This document shows positions 53,277 to 62,089 of a stretch of DNA of 64,000 nucleotides, one piece after another. The stretch spans positions 124,001 through 188,000 of the forward strand of contig NZ_FNJM01000004.1 in NCBI RefSeq assembly GCF_900104115.1. The letters are read 5' to 3'. The stretch comes from Clostridium gasigenes. Lineage in GTDB: Bacteria > Bacillota > Clostridia > Clostridiales > Clostridiaceae. Under the pieces are notes generated by a model. That model worked only from the letters and a program-made list of their open reading frames with translations. It was not told the DNA's origin and searched no databases. A program made the position numbers and the translations under genes. Numbering within the stretch: the first letter of the stretch is position 1; each line of letters opens with the position of its first letter.

Positions 53277-53310
53277 AAAATAAATATTAATAATTTATTA
53301 TTAATAAAAA

Positions 53311-53342
53311 AAAGAGAAACACTTAAGTGTTTCTCTTTTTTT
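53311..53342 (+). terminator. terminator of the tRNA pair
   Basis: AAAGAGAAACACTT pairs with AAGTGTTTCTCTTT and is followed by TTTTTAT. It may also serve the convergent SASP gene. Confidence 0.85.
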
Positions 53343-53357
53343 ATATTGTTATATGAT

Positions 53358-53540
53358 TTACTTTATTCCACTTTCATATTGTTGAACCATTCTTTTAACC
53401 ATTTCTCCACCAACACTACCGCATTGTTTTGAAGAAAGATTTCCGTTATAATCTGTAAATGGTACTCCCATTTCACTTGCTACTTCAGTTTTAAATTTTG
53501 ATAATCCATTTTTTGCTTCTGGTACTAATGTTTTTGCCAT
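53358..53540 (-). CDS. alpha/beta-type small acid-soluble spore protein, copy 1
   Basis: A 60-residue DNA-binding spore protein that coats and protects DNA in dormant spores and is degraded at germination. Family features are KFKTEVASEMGV near residue 15 (the germination-protease region) and GSVGGEMVKRMVQQYE at the C-terminus. AAGGAGGAATT precedes the ATG on the minus strand. It is one of three tandem genes that differ at only a few residues. Each gene has its own upstream region and is presumably transcribed in the forespore under sigma-G. Confidence 0.95.
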   Translation of the reverse strand: MAKTLVPEAKNGLSKFKTEVASEMGVPFTDYNGNLSSKQCGSVGGEMVKRMVQQYESGIK

Positions 53541-53628
53541 AATAAATTCCTCCTTAAATTTGAAAAATAATTATCTGCTATAATACTTTTTTATTAGTTA
53601 ATGTAATTAAAGAATAAATATGAATAGT

Positions 53629-53811
53629 TTATTTTATTCCAGATTCATATTGATTAACCATTCTTTTAACCATTTCTCCACCAACACTACCGCATTGTTT
53701 TGAAGATAAATCACCATTATAGTCAGTGAAAGGAACTCCCATTTCATTTGCTACTTCAGTTTTAAATTTTGATAATCCATTTTTTGCTTCTGGTACTAAA
53801 CTTTGTGCCAT
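53629..53811 (-). CDS. alpha/beta-type small acid-soluble spore protein, copy 2
   Basis: A 60-residue paralogue of copies 1 and 3. It differs mainly at MAQSLVPEAKNG, at VANEMGV in place of VASEMGV, at NGDLSSK and at MVNQYE near the end. It keeps the protease region and the Gly-rich C-terminal motif. AAGGAGG precedes the ATG. It is 88 bases from copy 1 on the same strand. Confidence 0.95.
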   Translation of the reverse strand: MAQSLVPEAKNGLSKFKTEVANEMGVPFTDYNGDLSSKQCGSVGGEMVKRMVNQYESGIK

Positions 53812-53993
53812 GATAATTCCTCCTTAAATTTAAGAGATTTTTTATTTACTTTAATGTTATGACCAAATACACTATTCGATAAAGTGTATAAACGCATTTT
53901 ATGAACTATTAAATATTTTTTACTTTAATGTTACAAGTTAATATACCCATTGGACAAAGAGTATAAATGCATTTAACTAATTGCTAAATGATA

Positions 53994-54176
53994 TTACTTT
54001 ATTCCAGATTCATATTGATTAACCATTCTCTTAACCATTTCTCCACCAACACTACCGCATTGCTTTGAAGAAAGATTTCCGTTGTAATCTGTGAATGGAA
54101 CACCCATTTCACTTGCTACTTCAGTTTTGAATTTTGATAAACCTTTTTTTGCTTCTGGTACTACACTTTGTGCCAT
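53994..54176 (-). CDS. alpha/beta-type small acid-soluble spore protein, copy 3
   Basis: A 60-residue paralogue beginning MAQSVVPEAKKG, otherwise nearly the same as copies 1 and 2. AAGGAGG precedes the ATG. The gap of 182 bases to copy 2 contains two related AT-rich segments (a TTTACTTTAATGTTA element occurs twice, near 53846 and 53928), so the upstream region was probably also duplicated. Confidence 0.95.
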   Translation of the reverse strand: MAQSVVPEAKKGLSKFKTEVASEMGVPFTDYNGNLSSKQCGSVGGEMVKRMVNQYESGIK

Positions 54177-54342
54177 AATAAATTCCTCCTTTTCTTATTT
54201 AATATTTTGTTTTATAAAGCGTTTCTGCTTTACAATACTATTGTGTGCATAAGTAAAATATATAACCTGCAAAGATTAATCCAATATAGGGAAAAAGAAT
54301 AACAAAAAGAAAATATTGTAATAAAATAAGTGAAATTGTATT

Positions 54343-54374
54343 AAAAAAAGCTCAAAACATAGTTTTGAGCTTTG
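54343..54374 (-). terminator. terminator of the ECF S-component gene
   Basis: On the minus strand AAAGCTCAAAAC pairs with GTTTTGAGCTTT and TTTTAAT follows. Confidence 0.8.
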
Positions 54375-54385
54375 GATATATATAA

Positions 54386-54985
54386 TTAATTTTTCTTTGT
54401 TTTTAATATTCCTATTACAACAGGAATAGTTATTAATGCTGACAGTAAGGCTTCAGGTAATCCATTTGTCACACCAATAGTTAGCAAAGTAGTACCTACG
54501 ATATTAGGTGATATTGCTAAAGCTTCAGCAAACTTATCTAAATAGAATATATATGTAAAACCTAAAACACCAATTGTATTAACTAAAGTTGCTAAAATAG
54601 CGGCAATGCCGATTGATAATTTTTGTTTTTTTAATTTGTTTTTTAATAGATTATAAACATAAAATGCTACTACACCAACAAGTATTCTTGGAACAAGTGC
54701 GGTTATAGGATTCCAAAATATAAATGATGTTGGACCAGGTGCTGTAAAATTTTGATACATTGAAAATAAACCAAATATTAAGCCTACAACAGCACCCACA
54801 ATAGGTCCTTCAATTATACCACCAATTATAACTGGTATATGCATTATAGTAAGTCTAAAGGCTGGTAATGTGATAAAACCCAATCCTGAGACTCCTAAAA
54901 ATATAGATATACCTGATAGCATAGCGATTACTACCATTTTCCGAATTTGTTCTCTCGATTTTCCAATTTCTTTGCTTTGAATCAT
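54386..54985 (-). CDS. ECF transporter S component
   Basis: The substrate-binding membrane subunit of an energy-coupling-factor vitamin importer, 199 residues with about six helices. The motif LTIMHIPVIIGGIIEGPIVGAVVGLIFGLFSM near residues 46-77 and the AL/VPRILVG segment near 110 match the broad ECF_trnsprt (PF12822) S-component family that includes pantothenate- and folate-type members. The substrate cannot be chosen from sequence. The energising EcfAAT module is not in the window and must be encoded elsewhere. AGGGGGA precedes the ATG. No riboswitch was recognised upstream. Confidence 0.82.
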   Translation of the reverse strand: MIQSKEIGKSREQIRKMVVIAMLSGISIFLGVSGLGFITLPAFRLTIMHIPVIIGGIIEGPIVGAVVGLIFGLFSMYQNFTAPGPTSFIFWNPITALVPRILVGVVAFYVYNLLKNKLKKQKLSIGIAAILATLVNTIGVLGFTYIFYLDKFAEALAISPNIVGTTLLTIGVTNGLPEALLSALITIPVVIGILKTKKN

Positions 54986-55319
54986 TGTATAAATCCCCCT
55001 CGTTATTATTCCTTTTAGGATATAATTCGTAAAAATTTTTAAAATACTAGGTTCAGTTTCATATTAGAATACTGACTTTTTAATTTTACCATAAATATCA
55101 AAATAGTAAAGAGGTGGATGATATACAAATAGGATATTTTTTAAAAAAACTTTATTTAAATTTGAGAAGTTATTTATTTGGAAAAAAGTTAATGAATATT
55201 GAGATTTTATAATCATTATCCTATAATAAGGTAAATAAAGGCTTGCATATAGGACTATATTATGGTGTGAAATTATGTTATAATTAGATGTTATATTTCG
55301 CAAAAAGGGGAGGATTAGT
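54986..55319. other. intergenic region between divergent ECF and scfA genes
   Basis: The minus-strand side should contain the promoter of the transporter gene. On the plus side an extended -10 (TGTTATAAT at 55276-55284) about 35 bases before scfA is its likely promoter. No riboswitch or gene was found. Confidence 0.45.
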
Positions 55320-55457
55320 ATGAAACACATAAAAACAATAAACAAACCAAATATCAAAAATAGTTTAGCAAAACCAGGATGTAAAGAATGTGCAAACTCA
55401 TGTCAATCAGCTTGTAAAACTTCTTGTACAGTTGCAAACTTAGAATGTGAAAACTAA
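55320..55457 (+). CDS. scfA: SCIFF ranthipeptide precursor
   Basis: A 45-residue precursor with six cysteines (positions 21, 24, 28, 32, 36 and 43), the Six Cysteines In Forty-Five family conserved across clostridia. Known biochemistry of the family: the radical SAM enzyme ScfB installs thioether links from cysteines to non-alpha carbons of nearby residues (a ranthipeptide), and related peptides have been implicated in population-level regulation. The core is the C-terminal cysteine-rich half; the N-terminal leader is basic. GGGGAGG precedes the ATG. The maturase gene follows after a hairpin, 118 bases downstream. Confidence 0.95.
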   Translation: MKHIKTINKPNIKNSLAKPGCKECANSCQSACKTSCTVANLECEN

Positions 55458-55465
55458 ATTTTTAA

Positions 55466-55500
55466 GGGCAGTAACTTTATTGTTACTGCTTACTTTATTG
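55466..55500 (+). terminator. hairpin between scfA and scfB
   Basis: GCAGTAAC pairs with GTTACTGC and is followed by TTACTTTATTG, a weak T-run. Partial read-through would give more precursor than maturase transcript. Confidence 0.6.
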
Positions 55501-55575
55501 TAAATTAAAACTAGTAGAAAAATTAAAATAGATAGTTATTAATATAAATTGTTAATATAAATGGAGGGAAAAAAC

Positions 55576-56931
55576 ATGGCTTCAATTCATAAATTTAAAC
55601 AAGGTGAAAATTTCTTTGTTTTAGACGTAAGTACAGGTGCAGTTCATATTGTAGATGAACTAGTATATGATTTAGTAAATGAAGAAAAGATGGAATCTAA
55701 AGAAGAACTTATAAATAAGTTTGGTAATAAATATGGTGAGGTTATTATTTCAGAGGCTTATGATGAAATAATGGAACTTGTCAGTGAAAATATATTATAT
55801 TCAACTGATAACTATGAAGAAATAGCACATAGCTCTATGGATGATAGAGATTATATAAAAGCAGTATGTTTAAATATAATTCATGGTTGTAACTTAAGAT
55901 GTAAATATTGTTTTGCTGAAGACGGAGAATATCATGGGAATAAAGGTATTATGTCACTTGAAACTGCAAAGCAAGCTATTGATTATGTAGTTAAAAGAAG
56001 TGGACCAAGAAGAAATTTAGAAATAGATTTATTTGGTGGAGAACCAACTATGATAATGGGTACTATAAAAGAAATAATAAAATATGCAAGAGAAAATGAA
56101 AAAGCTTGGAAGAAAAATATTAGATTTACAATGACAACAAATGCTACTCTTTTAAATGATGATATGATGGATTTCATGGATAAAGAAATGGGGAATATCA
56201 TTCTTTCATTAGATGGAAGAAAATCAGTTAATGATAATGTAAGAATTAAAATAGATGGAAGTGGATCATATGATGATATTATTCCAAATATAAAGAAAAT
56301 GATTGAGAAAAGAACAGAAGGAAAGATGTACTATGTTAGAGGTACTTTCACTAGAGCAAATACAGATTTCTATGAAGATGTAATGGCTATGGTAAATGAA
56401 GGCTTTGATCAAGTTTCAATTGAACCAGTTGTTTTAGAAAAGGGACATGCACTTGCTATTACGGAAGAAGATCTACCAAAAATAATGGATAATTATGATA
56501 AATTATATGAAGAAATGTTAGAAAGAAAGAGAACTGGCAAGGACGAATTTAACTTCTATCACTTTAACGTAGATTTAAATGGTGGACCATGTGTTTATAA
56601 GAGAATATCAGGTTGCGGAGCAGGGTTTGAATATGTTGCAATAACTCCTCAAGGAGATGTATATCCATGCCATCAATTTGTAGGAAGAGAAGAATATAAA
56701 CTTGGAACTATTTATGATGATAGTTATAATGCAGAGCTTGGAAAAGAATTTAAAAAGGCTCATATATACAATAAGCCTAAGTGCAGAGAATGTTGGGCAA
56801 GATTCTACTGTAGTGGTGGATGCCAAGCTAATAACGTTAGTTTTAATGGCGATATGAATGTTCCTTATGAAATAGGATGCAAAATGCAAAAGAAAAGAAT
56901 CGAATGTGCAATTGCGTTAAAGTCTGAATAA
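55576..56931 (+). CDS. scfB: SCIFF peptide maturase, radical SAM/SPASM
   Basis: Radical SAM enzyme that crosslinks ScfA, about 451 residues. An N-terminal RiPP-recognition-like region (residues 1-90) is followed by the CxxxCxxC cluster motif in HGCNLRCKYCFAE near residue 103. A SPASM domain follows, with cysteines in GGPCVYKRISGCGAGFEY, VYPCHQFVG and KPKCRECWARFYCSGGCQ for two auxiliary iron-sulfur clusters. ATG 55576 is seven bases after GGAGGG; ATG 55561 lies before that site. The M16 peptidase and PLP enzyme genes follow closely. Confidence 0.96.
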   Translation: MASIHKFKQGENFFVLDVSTGAVHIVDELVYDLVNEEKMESKEELINKFGNKYGEVIISEAYDEIMELVSENILYSTDNYEEIAHSSMDDRDYIKAVCLNIIHGCNLRCKYCFAEDGEYHGNKGIMSLETAKQAIDYVVKRSGPRRNLEIDLFGGEPTMIMGTIKEIIKYARENEKAWKKNIRFTMTTNATLLNDDMMDFMDKEMGNIILSLDGRKSVNDNVRIKIDGSGSYDDIIPNIKKMIEKRTEGKMYYVRGTFTRANTDFYEDVMAMVNEGFDQVSIEPVVLEKGHALAITEEDLPKIMDNYDKLYEEMLERKRTGKDEFNFYHFNVDLNGGPCVYKRISGCGAGFEYVAITPQGDVYPCHQFVGREEYKLGTIYDDSYNAELGKEFKKAHIYNKPKCRECWARFYCSGGCQANNVSFNGDMNVPYEIGCKMQKKRIECAIALKSE

Positions 56932-56963
56932 GATATCTTAAAAAAAGATCTTGGAGGTGTATT

Positions 56964-58187
56964 TTGAAGTCGTATATTTTAGAAAATAATTTAAAAATAA
57001 TATATAAAAAAACAACTTCTAAGTTAACCTCTATTTCAATCTCTTTAGATGCTGGAGCTGCAGTAGATGGGAAAAGCCTCGGCATTGCCCATGCTACTGA
57101 GCATATGGTTTACAAGGGAACTAGCAAAAGAAATGAAAGTGAAATTAATAAAGATTTAACTAATATTTTTGGATTTCAAAATGCAATGACAAATTATCCT
57201 TATGTTATTTATTATGGTACTTTGTTAAGTGAAGATTTCAAAGATGGAGTAGAAATATTTTCAGATATACTTATAAATCCAACATTTAAAGAAGCTGGAT
57301 TTAAAGAAGAGATGGATGTAATTATTGAAGAACTAAAAGAGTGGGATGAGGAAGTTGAGCAATACTGTGAAGATTGTTTATTTCTAAATGCTTTTAATGA
57401 TAGAAGAATAAAGTATCCTATTATAGGAACTTCAGAAAGTTTGAAATCTATCACTTTAGAACAAATAAAGTCTTTTCATAAAGAATTTTATTACCCAGGA
57501 AATATGACCATTGCTGTAGTATCATCATTGGAGTTTGAAAAAGTTAAAGATATTATTGGGAATTACTTTGGAAATTGGAATAATATTAGTTATAAAAGCA
57601 TAGAAAATGTAATATATGAAAATCCTAAAGTCAAAACTTGTATAAATTATAGAGATGGAATAAATACTTGTAAGATAGAAATTATATTTCCAATACATTC
57701 ACTAGATAATAATGAATTAAAAGCCCTTAGAATATTTAATGAGTATTTTGGGGAAGGTGTGAATTCTGTACTTTATGATAAATTAAGAACTAAAAATGGA
57801 CTTGTTTATGATGTAATTACAAAAATTGCATATGAAAAGCATATTAAGCTATATAAAATCAATTTTAGCACTTCAAAAGGGAATTTAAATGAATCATTAA
57901 GATTAGTTAATGACTGTATAGATGAAGTGAAAAATTTTGAAAGTTATATAGATGAACATAGAATTAAACAATTTATAAAAACATTAAAATTAAAAAGATT
58001 ATTTAGAGAAGAGCAAGGTATTGTATTAGCTAAGGAATTATCTATTTATAGTACAATGTTTAATGATTATAAAGTATATTCAGAAGAATTTAATGGTTTA
58101 GATGAACTTACAAGTGGATTTATAGTTAGAACTGCATGCAATATATTACAAAATCCATCTATCGAAATAGTTTGTAGTAGAGATTAG
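56964..58187 (+). CDS. M16 family zinc peptidase
   Basis: A 407-residue insulinase-type metallopeptidase. The inverted zinc motif HATEHMVYKG lies near residue 45, with the distal Glu in IIEELKEWDEEVEQ near residue 120. Two similar domains are visible, the second less conserved. TTG start, with GGAGGTG eight bases upstream. It is 32 bases from scfB, so it is almost certainly in the same transcript. A processing role for the SCIFF leader or product is an attractive inference, since M16 peptidases accompany other ribosomal peptide systems. Confidence 0.88.
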   Translation: MKSYILENNLKIIYKKTTSKLTSISISLDAGAAVDGKSLGIAHATEHMVYKGTSKRNESEINKDLTNIFGFQNAMTNYPYVIYYGTLLSEDFKDGVEIFSDILINPTFKEAGFKEEMDVIIEELKEWDEEVEQYCEDCLFLNAFNDRRIKYPIIGTSESLKSITLEQIKSFHKEFYYPGNMTIAVVSSLEFEKVKDIIGNYFGNWNNISYKSIENVIYENPKVKTCINYRDGINTCKIEIIFPIHSLDNNELKALRIFNEYFGEGVNSVLYDKLRTKNGLVYDVITKIAYEKHIKLYKINFSTSKGNLNESLRLVNDCIDEVKNFESYIDEHRIKQFIKTLKLKRLFREEQGIVLAKELSIYSTMFNDYKVYSEEFNGLDELTSGFIVRTACNILQNPSIEIVCSRD

Positions 58188-58196
58188 GGAGATAAC

Positions 58197-59612
58197 ATGA
58201 TTAAAAAAGAATTACCTTTATTAGAAGAATTATTAAAGTATCATAAAGAAAATAATTTAATCCTTTCAATGCCTGGAAATAAGTGCGGAAAAGGATTTTT
58301 AAGAGATGATATAGGACGTAAATTTGTAAATAACTTAGGTTTTTTAGATATAACGGAAGTTGAACCTTTAGATAATCTTCATTGTCCTGAGGGAATTATT
58401 AAAGAAGCTCAAGATCTACTAAGTAAAACTTATGGTGTTAAGAAAGCTTACTTCATGGTTAATGGAAGTTCAGGTGGGAATTTAGTTTCCATATTCTCAG
58501 CTTTTATAGAGGGAGATGAAGTATTAGTTGAAAGAAATTGTCACAAATCTATATATAATGGGTTAATACTTAGGAAACTTAAAGTTACATATATAGAGCC
58601 TATTATAGATAAAAAAAATGGAGTTTTTCTTCCTCCTAATGAAGAAAATATATATAAAGCTTTAAAAAAGGCTAATAATCCAAAGGGAATTATTTTAACA
58701 TATCCTAATTACTTTGGGATTTGTTATGACATAGAAAATGTTATAAAAGATTTGAAAGGGAAAGGTATGAAAATAATAATTGATGGTGCTCATGGTGCTC
58801 ATTTTGGGGTTAATGAAAAATTACCTAAATCAATAGTGGCATTAGGAGATTATGTTGTCTTGAGTGCTCATAAAACATTGCCTGCATTAACTCAAGGATC
58901 ATATTTATTAGTTAACGAATATAATAATAATATTGAATTTTATATAAGTGCCTTTATGACTACGTCACCTTCTTATTTGATAATGGCCTCTTTAGATTAT
59001 GGAAGATATTATTTAGATAAATATGCAGATCAGGATTATGAAAAGTTAATTATTTTAGCAGAAGAGTGGAAGAAAAAAATAAATACTATTAATAAAGTTC
59101 ATATTTTAAATAAAGATGATTTGGAAGATGGATATGATTTAGACTTAAGTAGATATTTAATTGTACTTAAAGATGGATATAGTGGGCATAAGCTTTTAGA
59201 TTATTTAAGAACTAAAAAAATACAAGCAGAAATGAGCTTTTCTTCTGGAGTAGTATTGATTTTATCCCCTTTTAATGCAGAGAAGGATTTTGAATATATA
59301 TATAATTCTATAAATGAATTAGATTTAAATAGTTTAAAAGAAAATAGTAATATAGAATATTATAATGTGATACCAAGTAAGGTAATGGAACCTTATGAAG
59401 TATTTGAGAGTGAGTGGAAATTTGTTGATATAGAACAGTGTGAAGGGGAAATATCTAAGGATGCAATAGTTCCATATCCTCCTGGAATTCCGTTAATTTG
59501 TGCTGGTGAAATAATTTCTAAAGAAATTATTGAAATTATAAATAATTATATTGAAAATAATAAAACAGTAATTGGTGTAGTTAATAAAAGGTTAAAGATT
59601 TTAGATGTATGA
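58197..59612 (+). CDS. Orn/Lys/Arg decarboxylase-like PLP enzyme
   Basis: A fold-type I PLP enzyme of 471 residues related to the short lysine/arginine/ornithine decarboxylases and to YaaO. The opening (SMPGNKCGKGF), the VNGSSGGNL motif near residue 90, DGAHGAHFG near residue 198 (cofactor ring) and the PLP lysine in LSAHKTLPALTQGS near residue 223 are all present. The C-terminal domain (YPPGIPLICAGE) is also family typical. It lies nine bases after the M16 peptidase. The substrate is not fixed by sequence. Confidence 0.88.
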   Translation: MIKKELPLLEELLKYHKENNLILSMPGNKCGKGFLRDDIGRKFVNNLGFLDITEVEPLDNLHCPEGIIKEAQDLLSKTYGVKKAYFMVNGSSGGNLVSIFSAFIEGDEVLVERNCHKSIYNGLILRKLKVTYIEPIIDKKNGVFLPPNEENIYKALKKANNPKGIILTYPNYFGICYDIENVIKDLKGKGMKIIIDGAHGAHFGVNEKLPKSIVALGDYVVLSAHKTLPALTQGSYLLVNEYNNNIEFYISAFMTTSPSYLIMASLDYGRYYLDKYADQDYEKLIILAEEWKKKINTINKVHILNKDDLEDGYDLDLSRYLIVLKDGYSGHKLLDYLRTKKIQAEMSFSSGVVLILSPFNAEKDFEYIYNSINELDLNSLKENSNIEYYNVIPSKVMEPYEVFESEWKFVDIEQCEGEISKDAIVPYPPGIPLICAGEIISKEIIEIINNYIENNKTVIGVVNKRLKILDV

Positions 59613-59926
59613 AAAATAGACTAGTATAGTGACTTTTGGATTATTTTAGTGTCTCTTAGACAATTAATGATAAAAAGATTATAAAAATAGGGACTTTCGT
59701 CATATGCTAAAAGGGACTTTAATCACCTTTTATAATTAAATAATAAGTAGTATAATAGTTACATAACCAAAATAAATATTATATATAATGATTACCCCTT
59801 ATTATATATGTAAAAGCCCTTGAATTTTAATTCAAGGGCTTTTTTATATGTATATACAGCTAAGTAGTATATACTAGATAGTATATTTTAAAATATAAAT
59901 TTATAGTCAATAAGTAAGGAGAAAAA
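59613..59926. other. intergenic region before the MATE gene
   Basis: It holds a degenerate copy of the repeat core (GACTAGTATAGTGACTTTTGGA at 59621), an AT palindrome (ATATATAAT with ATTATATAT near 59780-59808) and the terminator at 59811. AAGGAG precedes the next gene. No gene is seen. Confidence 0.5.
59811..59846. terminator. terminator after the SCIFF-region operon
   Basis: AAAAGCCCTTGAATT pairs with AATTCAAGGGCTTTT and TT follows. Confidence 0.85.
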
Positions 59927-61312
59927 ATGGAAATAAAAGAAAAAAATAAAATTAACTTAGGAACAGATAATGTAGGCAAGCTATTGTTTAAACTTGCACT
60001 ACCTGCAATTATAGCTCAAATTGTAAATGTATTGTATAACATTGTGGACAGGATTTTTATAGGACGAATGATAGATGGAGATATTGCTATGGCTGGAGTT
60101 GGAATAGCATTTCCAATAATAATAATAATATCTGCCTTTAGTTCTCTAATTGGTGTAGGTGGAGCTCCACTTGCAGCTATTAAAATGGGTGAAAAAGATA
60201 ATGATGGTGCTGAAAAAATAATAAGCAATAGTTTTTCTATGTTAATTATAATAGGCATTATATTAACAATAGGATTTTTAATATTCACAGAACCATTACT
60301 TTGGGCTTTTGGAGCAAGCGAAACTACTATAGGATTTGCTAAAGAATATTTAAATATTTATTTAATAGGAACTATATTTGTTCAAATATCACTTGGTATG
60401 AATTCATTTATTAATACACAAGGATTTACTAAAATTGGTATGTCAACTGTGTTGATTGGTGCCGGTATAAACATAGTATTAGATCCCATATTTATATTTG
60501 GATTTAACATGGGTGTTAGCGGAGCAGCTCTTGCTACAATAATAGCTCAATTAGTTTCAGCAATATGGGCATTGAAATTCTTGTTTGGAGATAAAAGTAT
60601 AATAAAGATAAGGAGAAAATATTTAAAGCCAAATATGAAAATAGTATTATCAATTACAGCATTAGGAATTTCGCCATTTATAATGCAATCAACAGAAAGT
60701 TTAGTTTTAATATCATTAAATAATAAATTAATGATGTATGGTGGAGATTTGGCTGTTGGTGCTATGACTATAATGAGTAGTATCATGCAAATAGTAACAC
60801 TCCCTATTGTTGGATTGGCTCAAGGCGCGCAACCTATAATGAGTTATAACTTTGGTGCTAAGAAAATAGAAAGAGTAAAGAAAACTTTTAAAATACTATT
60901 TACATGTGCAATAATGTATACCGTGTTTATGTGGTCATTACTTAATATTTTCCCAGAAGTATTTGTAACTATATTTAATGATAAGCAAGAGATTATAGAA
61001 ATGACATCTTGGAGTATAAAAATATTCTTCGGAGGAATATTCTTATTTGGAGCACAAATGGCATGTCAACAAACATTCCTTGCTCTTGGGCAAGCTAAGA
61101 TATCATTAATATTAGCACTTCTTAGAAAAATAATATTATTAATACCACTAGTGTTTATACTTCCAACATTATTTGATGACAAGTTAAAAGCAGTGTTATT
61201 TGCAGAACCAATTTCAGATATATTAGCAGCTCTCACGACAATGGTATGTTTTGCGATCTTCTATAAAAAAACATTGTCTAAAATAGATGAAAAATCTAGC
61301 AATGTTAAGTAA
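59927..61312 (+). CDS. MATE family efflux transporter
   Basis: A 12-helix multidrug/toxin exporter, 461 residues, driven by sodium or proton gradients. The N-terminal half starts NVGKLLFKLALPAIIAQIVNVLYNIVDRIFIGR, and the repeated half has LSITALGISPFIMQSTESLVLISLNNKL near residue 240, both typical of the clostridial DinF-like/MepA branch. The motif GLAQGAQPIMSYNFGAKK near residue 297 is also diagnostic. AAGGAG precedes the ATG. It is monocistronic by context. The substrate is unknown. Confidence 0.92.
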   Translation: MEIKEKNKINLGTDNVGKLLFKLALPAIIAQIVNVLYNIVDRIFIGRMIDGDIAMAGVGIAFPIIIIISAFSSLIGVGGAPLAAIKMGEKDNDGAEKIISNSFSMLIIIGIILTIGFLIFTEPLLWAFGASETTIGFAKEYLNIYLIGTIFVQISLGMNSFINTQGFTKIGMSTVLIGAGINIVLDPIFIFGFNMGVSGAALATIIAQLVSAIWALKFLFGDKSIIKIRRKYLKPNMKIVLSITALGISPFIMQSTESLVLISLNNKLMMYGGDLAVGAMTIMSSIMQIVTLPIVGLAQGAQPIMSYNFGAKKIERVKKTFKILFTCAIMYTVFMWSLLNIFPEVFVTIFNDKQEIIEMTSWSIKIFFGGIFLFGAQMACQQTFLALGQAKISLILALLRKIILLIPLVFILPTLFDDKLKAVLFAEPISDILAALTTMVCFAIFYKKTLSKIDEKSSNVK

Positions 61313-61387
61313 GAAGTTAAGAACAAACACTAAAAAAATACATATATTATAGTAGGGATAAAATATATTCGCAAAAGAGGTGCTTAA

Positions 61388-62014
61388 ATGGATTATTATG
61401 CTGAAAGTCATGAAATGTATATTAACAAATTTGATACAAGAATTTCTGAAAATATACAAGGATTTTATAATAGAGGATTTAGATGTTATTGTTATGAACA
61501 CAGATGCTCAGGAAAATGTTGGGTAGGGCCGATGGGACCGATGGGACCAATGGGACCAATAGGACCAATAGGGCCAATAGGGCTACAGGGACCAAAGGGG
61601 GATCCTGGCATTGGTGTAATTAACACAGTTTTTAATGGAACGATATTAAATAAGAGTACACCAAATAATAGCAATATATCATATAAAAAGGATTTTGTAA
61701 GTGGAGCTGATATTATACAAGTAACAAATACAATGTTTAGTTTAGCTGAAAATCATATATATATGGTAGCTCATAATACAAGTGCGACTATAGATATACC
61801 AGGATTTATAGCGGTTATAGCGAGATTAGACGGTATTGAACAAGAAGAAAATTCAGTAAGAAATGTAAATAATACTACGAGTGGAAATATAAGTATGTCT
61901 GCTACTTTTCTAGTAAAAACTATGGAGACAAAGAGGTATATAGACTTTTTGATCAGGTCATCTTCAGTAAATTCAAATATGACAGGTAGTATATCAATAG
62001 TTAAAATAATGTGA
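61388..62014 (+). CDS. collagen-like exosporium-type protein
   Basis: A 208-residue protein. A 45-residue N-terminal region with several Tyr and Cys residues precedes nine or so Gly-X-Y triplets (GPM, GPI and one GPKGDPG) at about residues 47-76. A beta-rich C-terminal domain of about 125 residues looks like the trimerising C1q/TNF-like domain of BclA-type spore surface glycoproteins. No signal peptide is present, in line with assembly from the mother cell. A glycosyltransferase gene, convergent here, may modify such surface proteins. GAGGTG precedes the ATG. Confidence 0.82.
   Translation: MDYYAESHEMYINKFDTRISENIQGFYNRGFRCYCYEHRCSGKCWVGPMGPMGPMGPIGPIGPIGLQGPKGDPGIGVINTVFNGTILNKSTPNNSNISYKKDFVSGADIIQVTNTMFSLAENHIYMVAHNTSATIDIPGFIAVIARLDGIEQEENSVRNVNNTTSGNISMSATFLVKTMETKRYIDFLIRSSSVNSNMTGSISIVKIM
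61526..61612 (+). repeat. Gly-X-Y coding repeats
   Basis: Tandem nine-base units of the type GGACCAATG/GGACCAATA encode the collagen-like triplets. The near-identical units should be prone to length change between strains. Confidence 0.85.
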
Positions 62015-62029
62015 TGTTGTAGAAAAGAA

Positions 62030-62079
62030 TGAGCCCTTATATAAATTTACTTTTAGTAGATTATATAAGGGCTTATTTT
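62030..62079. terminator. bidirectional terminator between convergent genes
   Basis: GAGCCCTTATATAA pairs with TTATATAAGGGCTT around a 16-base loop, with T-runs on both strands. Confidence 0.8.
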
Positions 62080-62089
62080 TTAAAAAACT

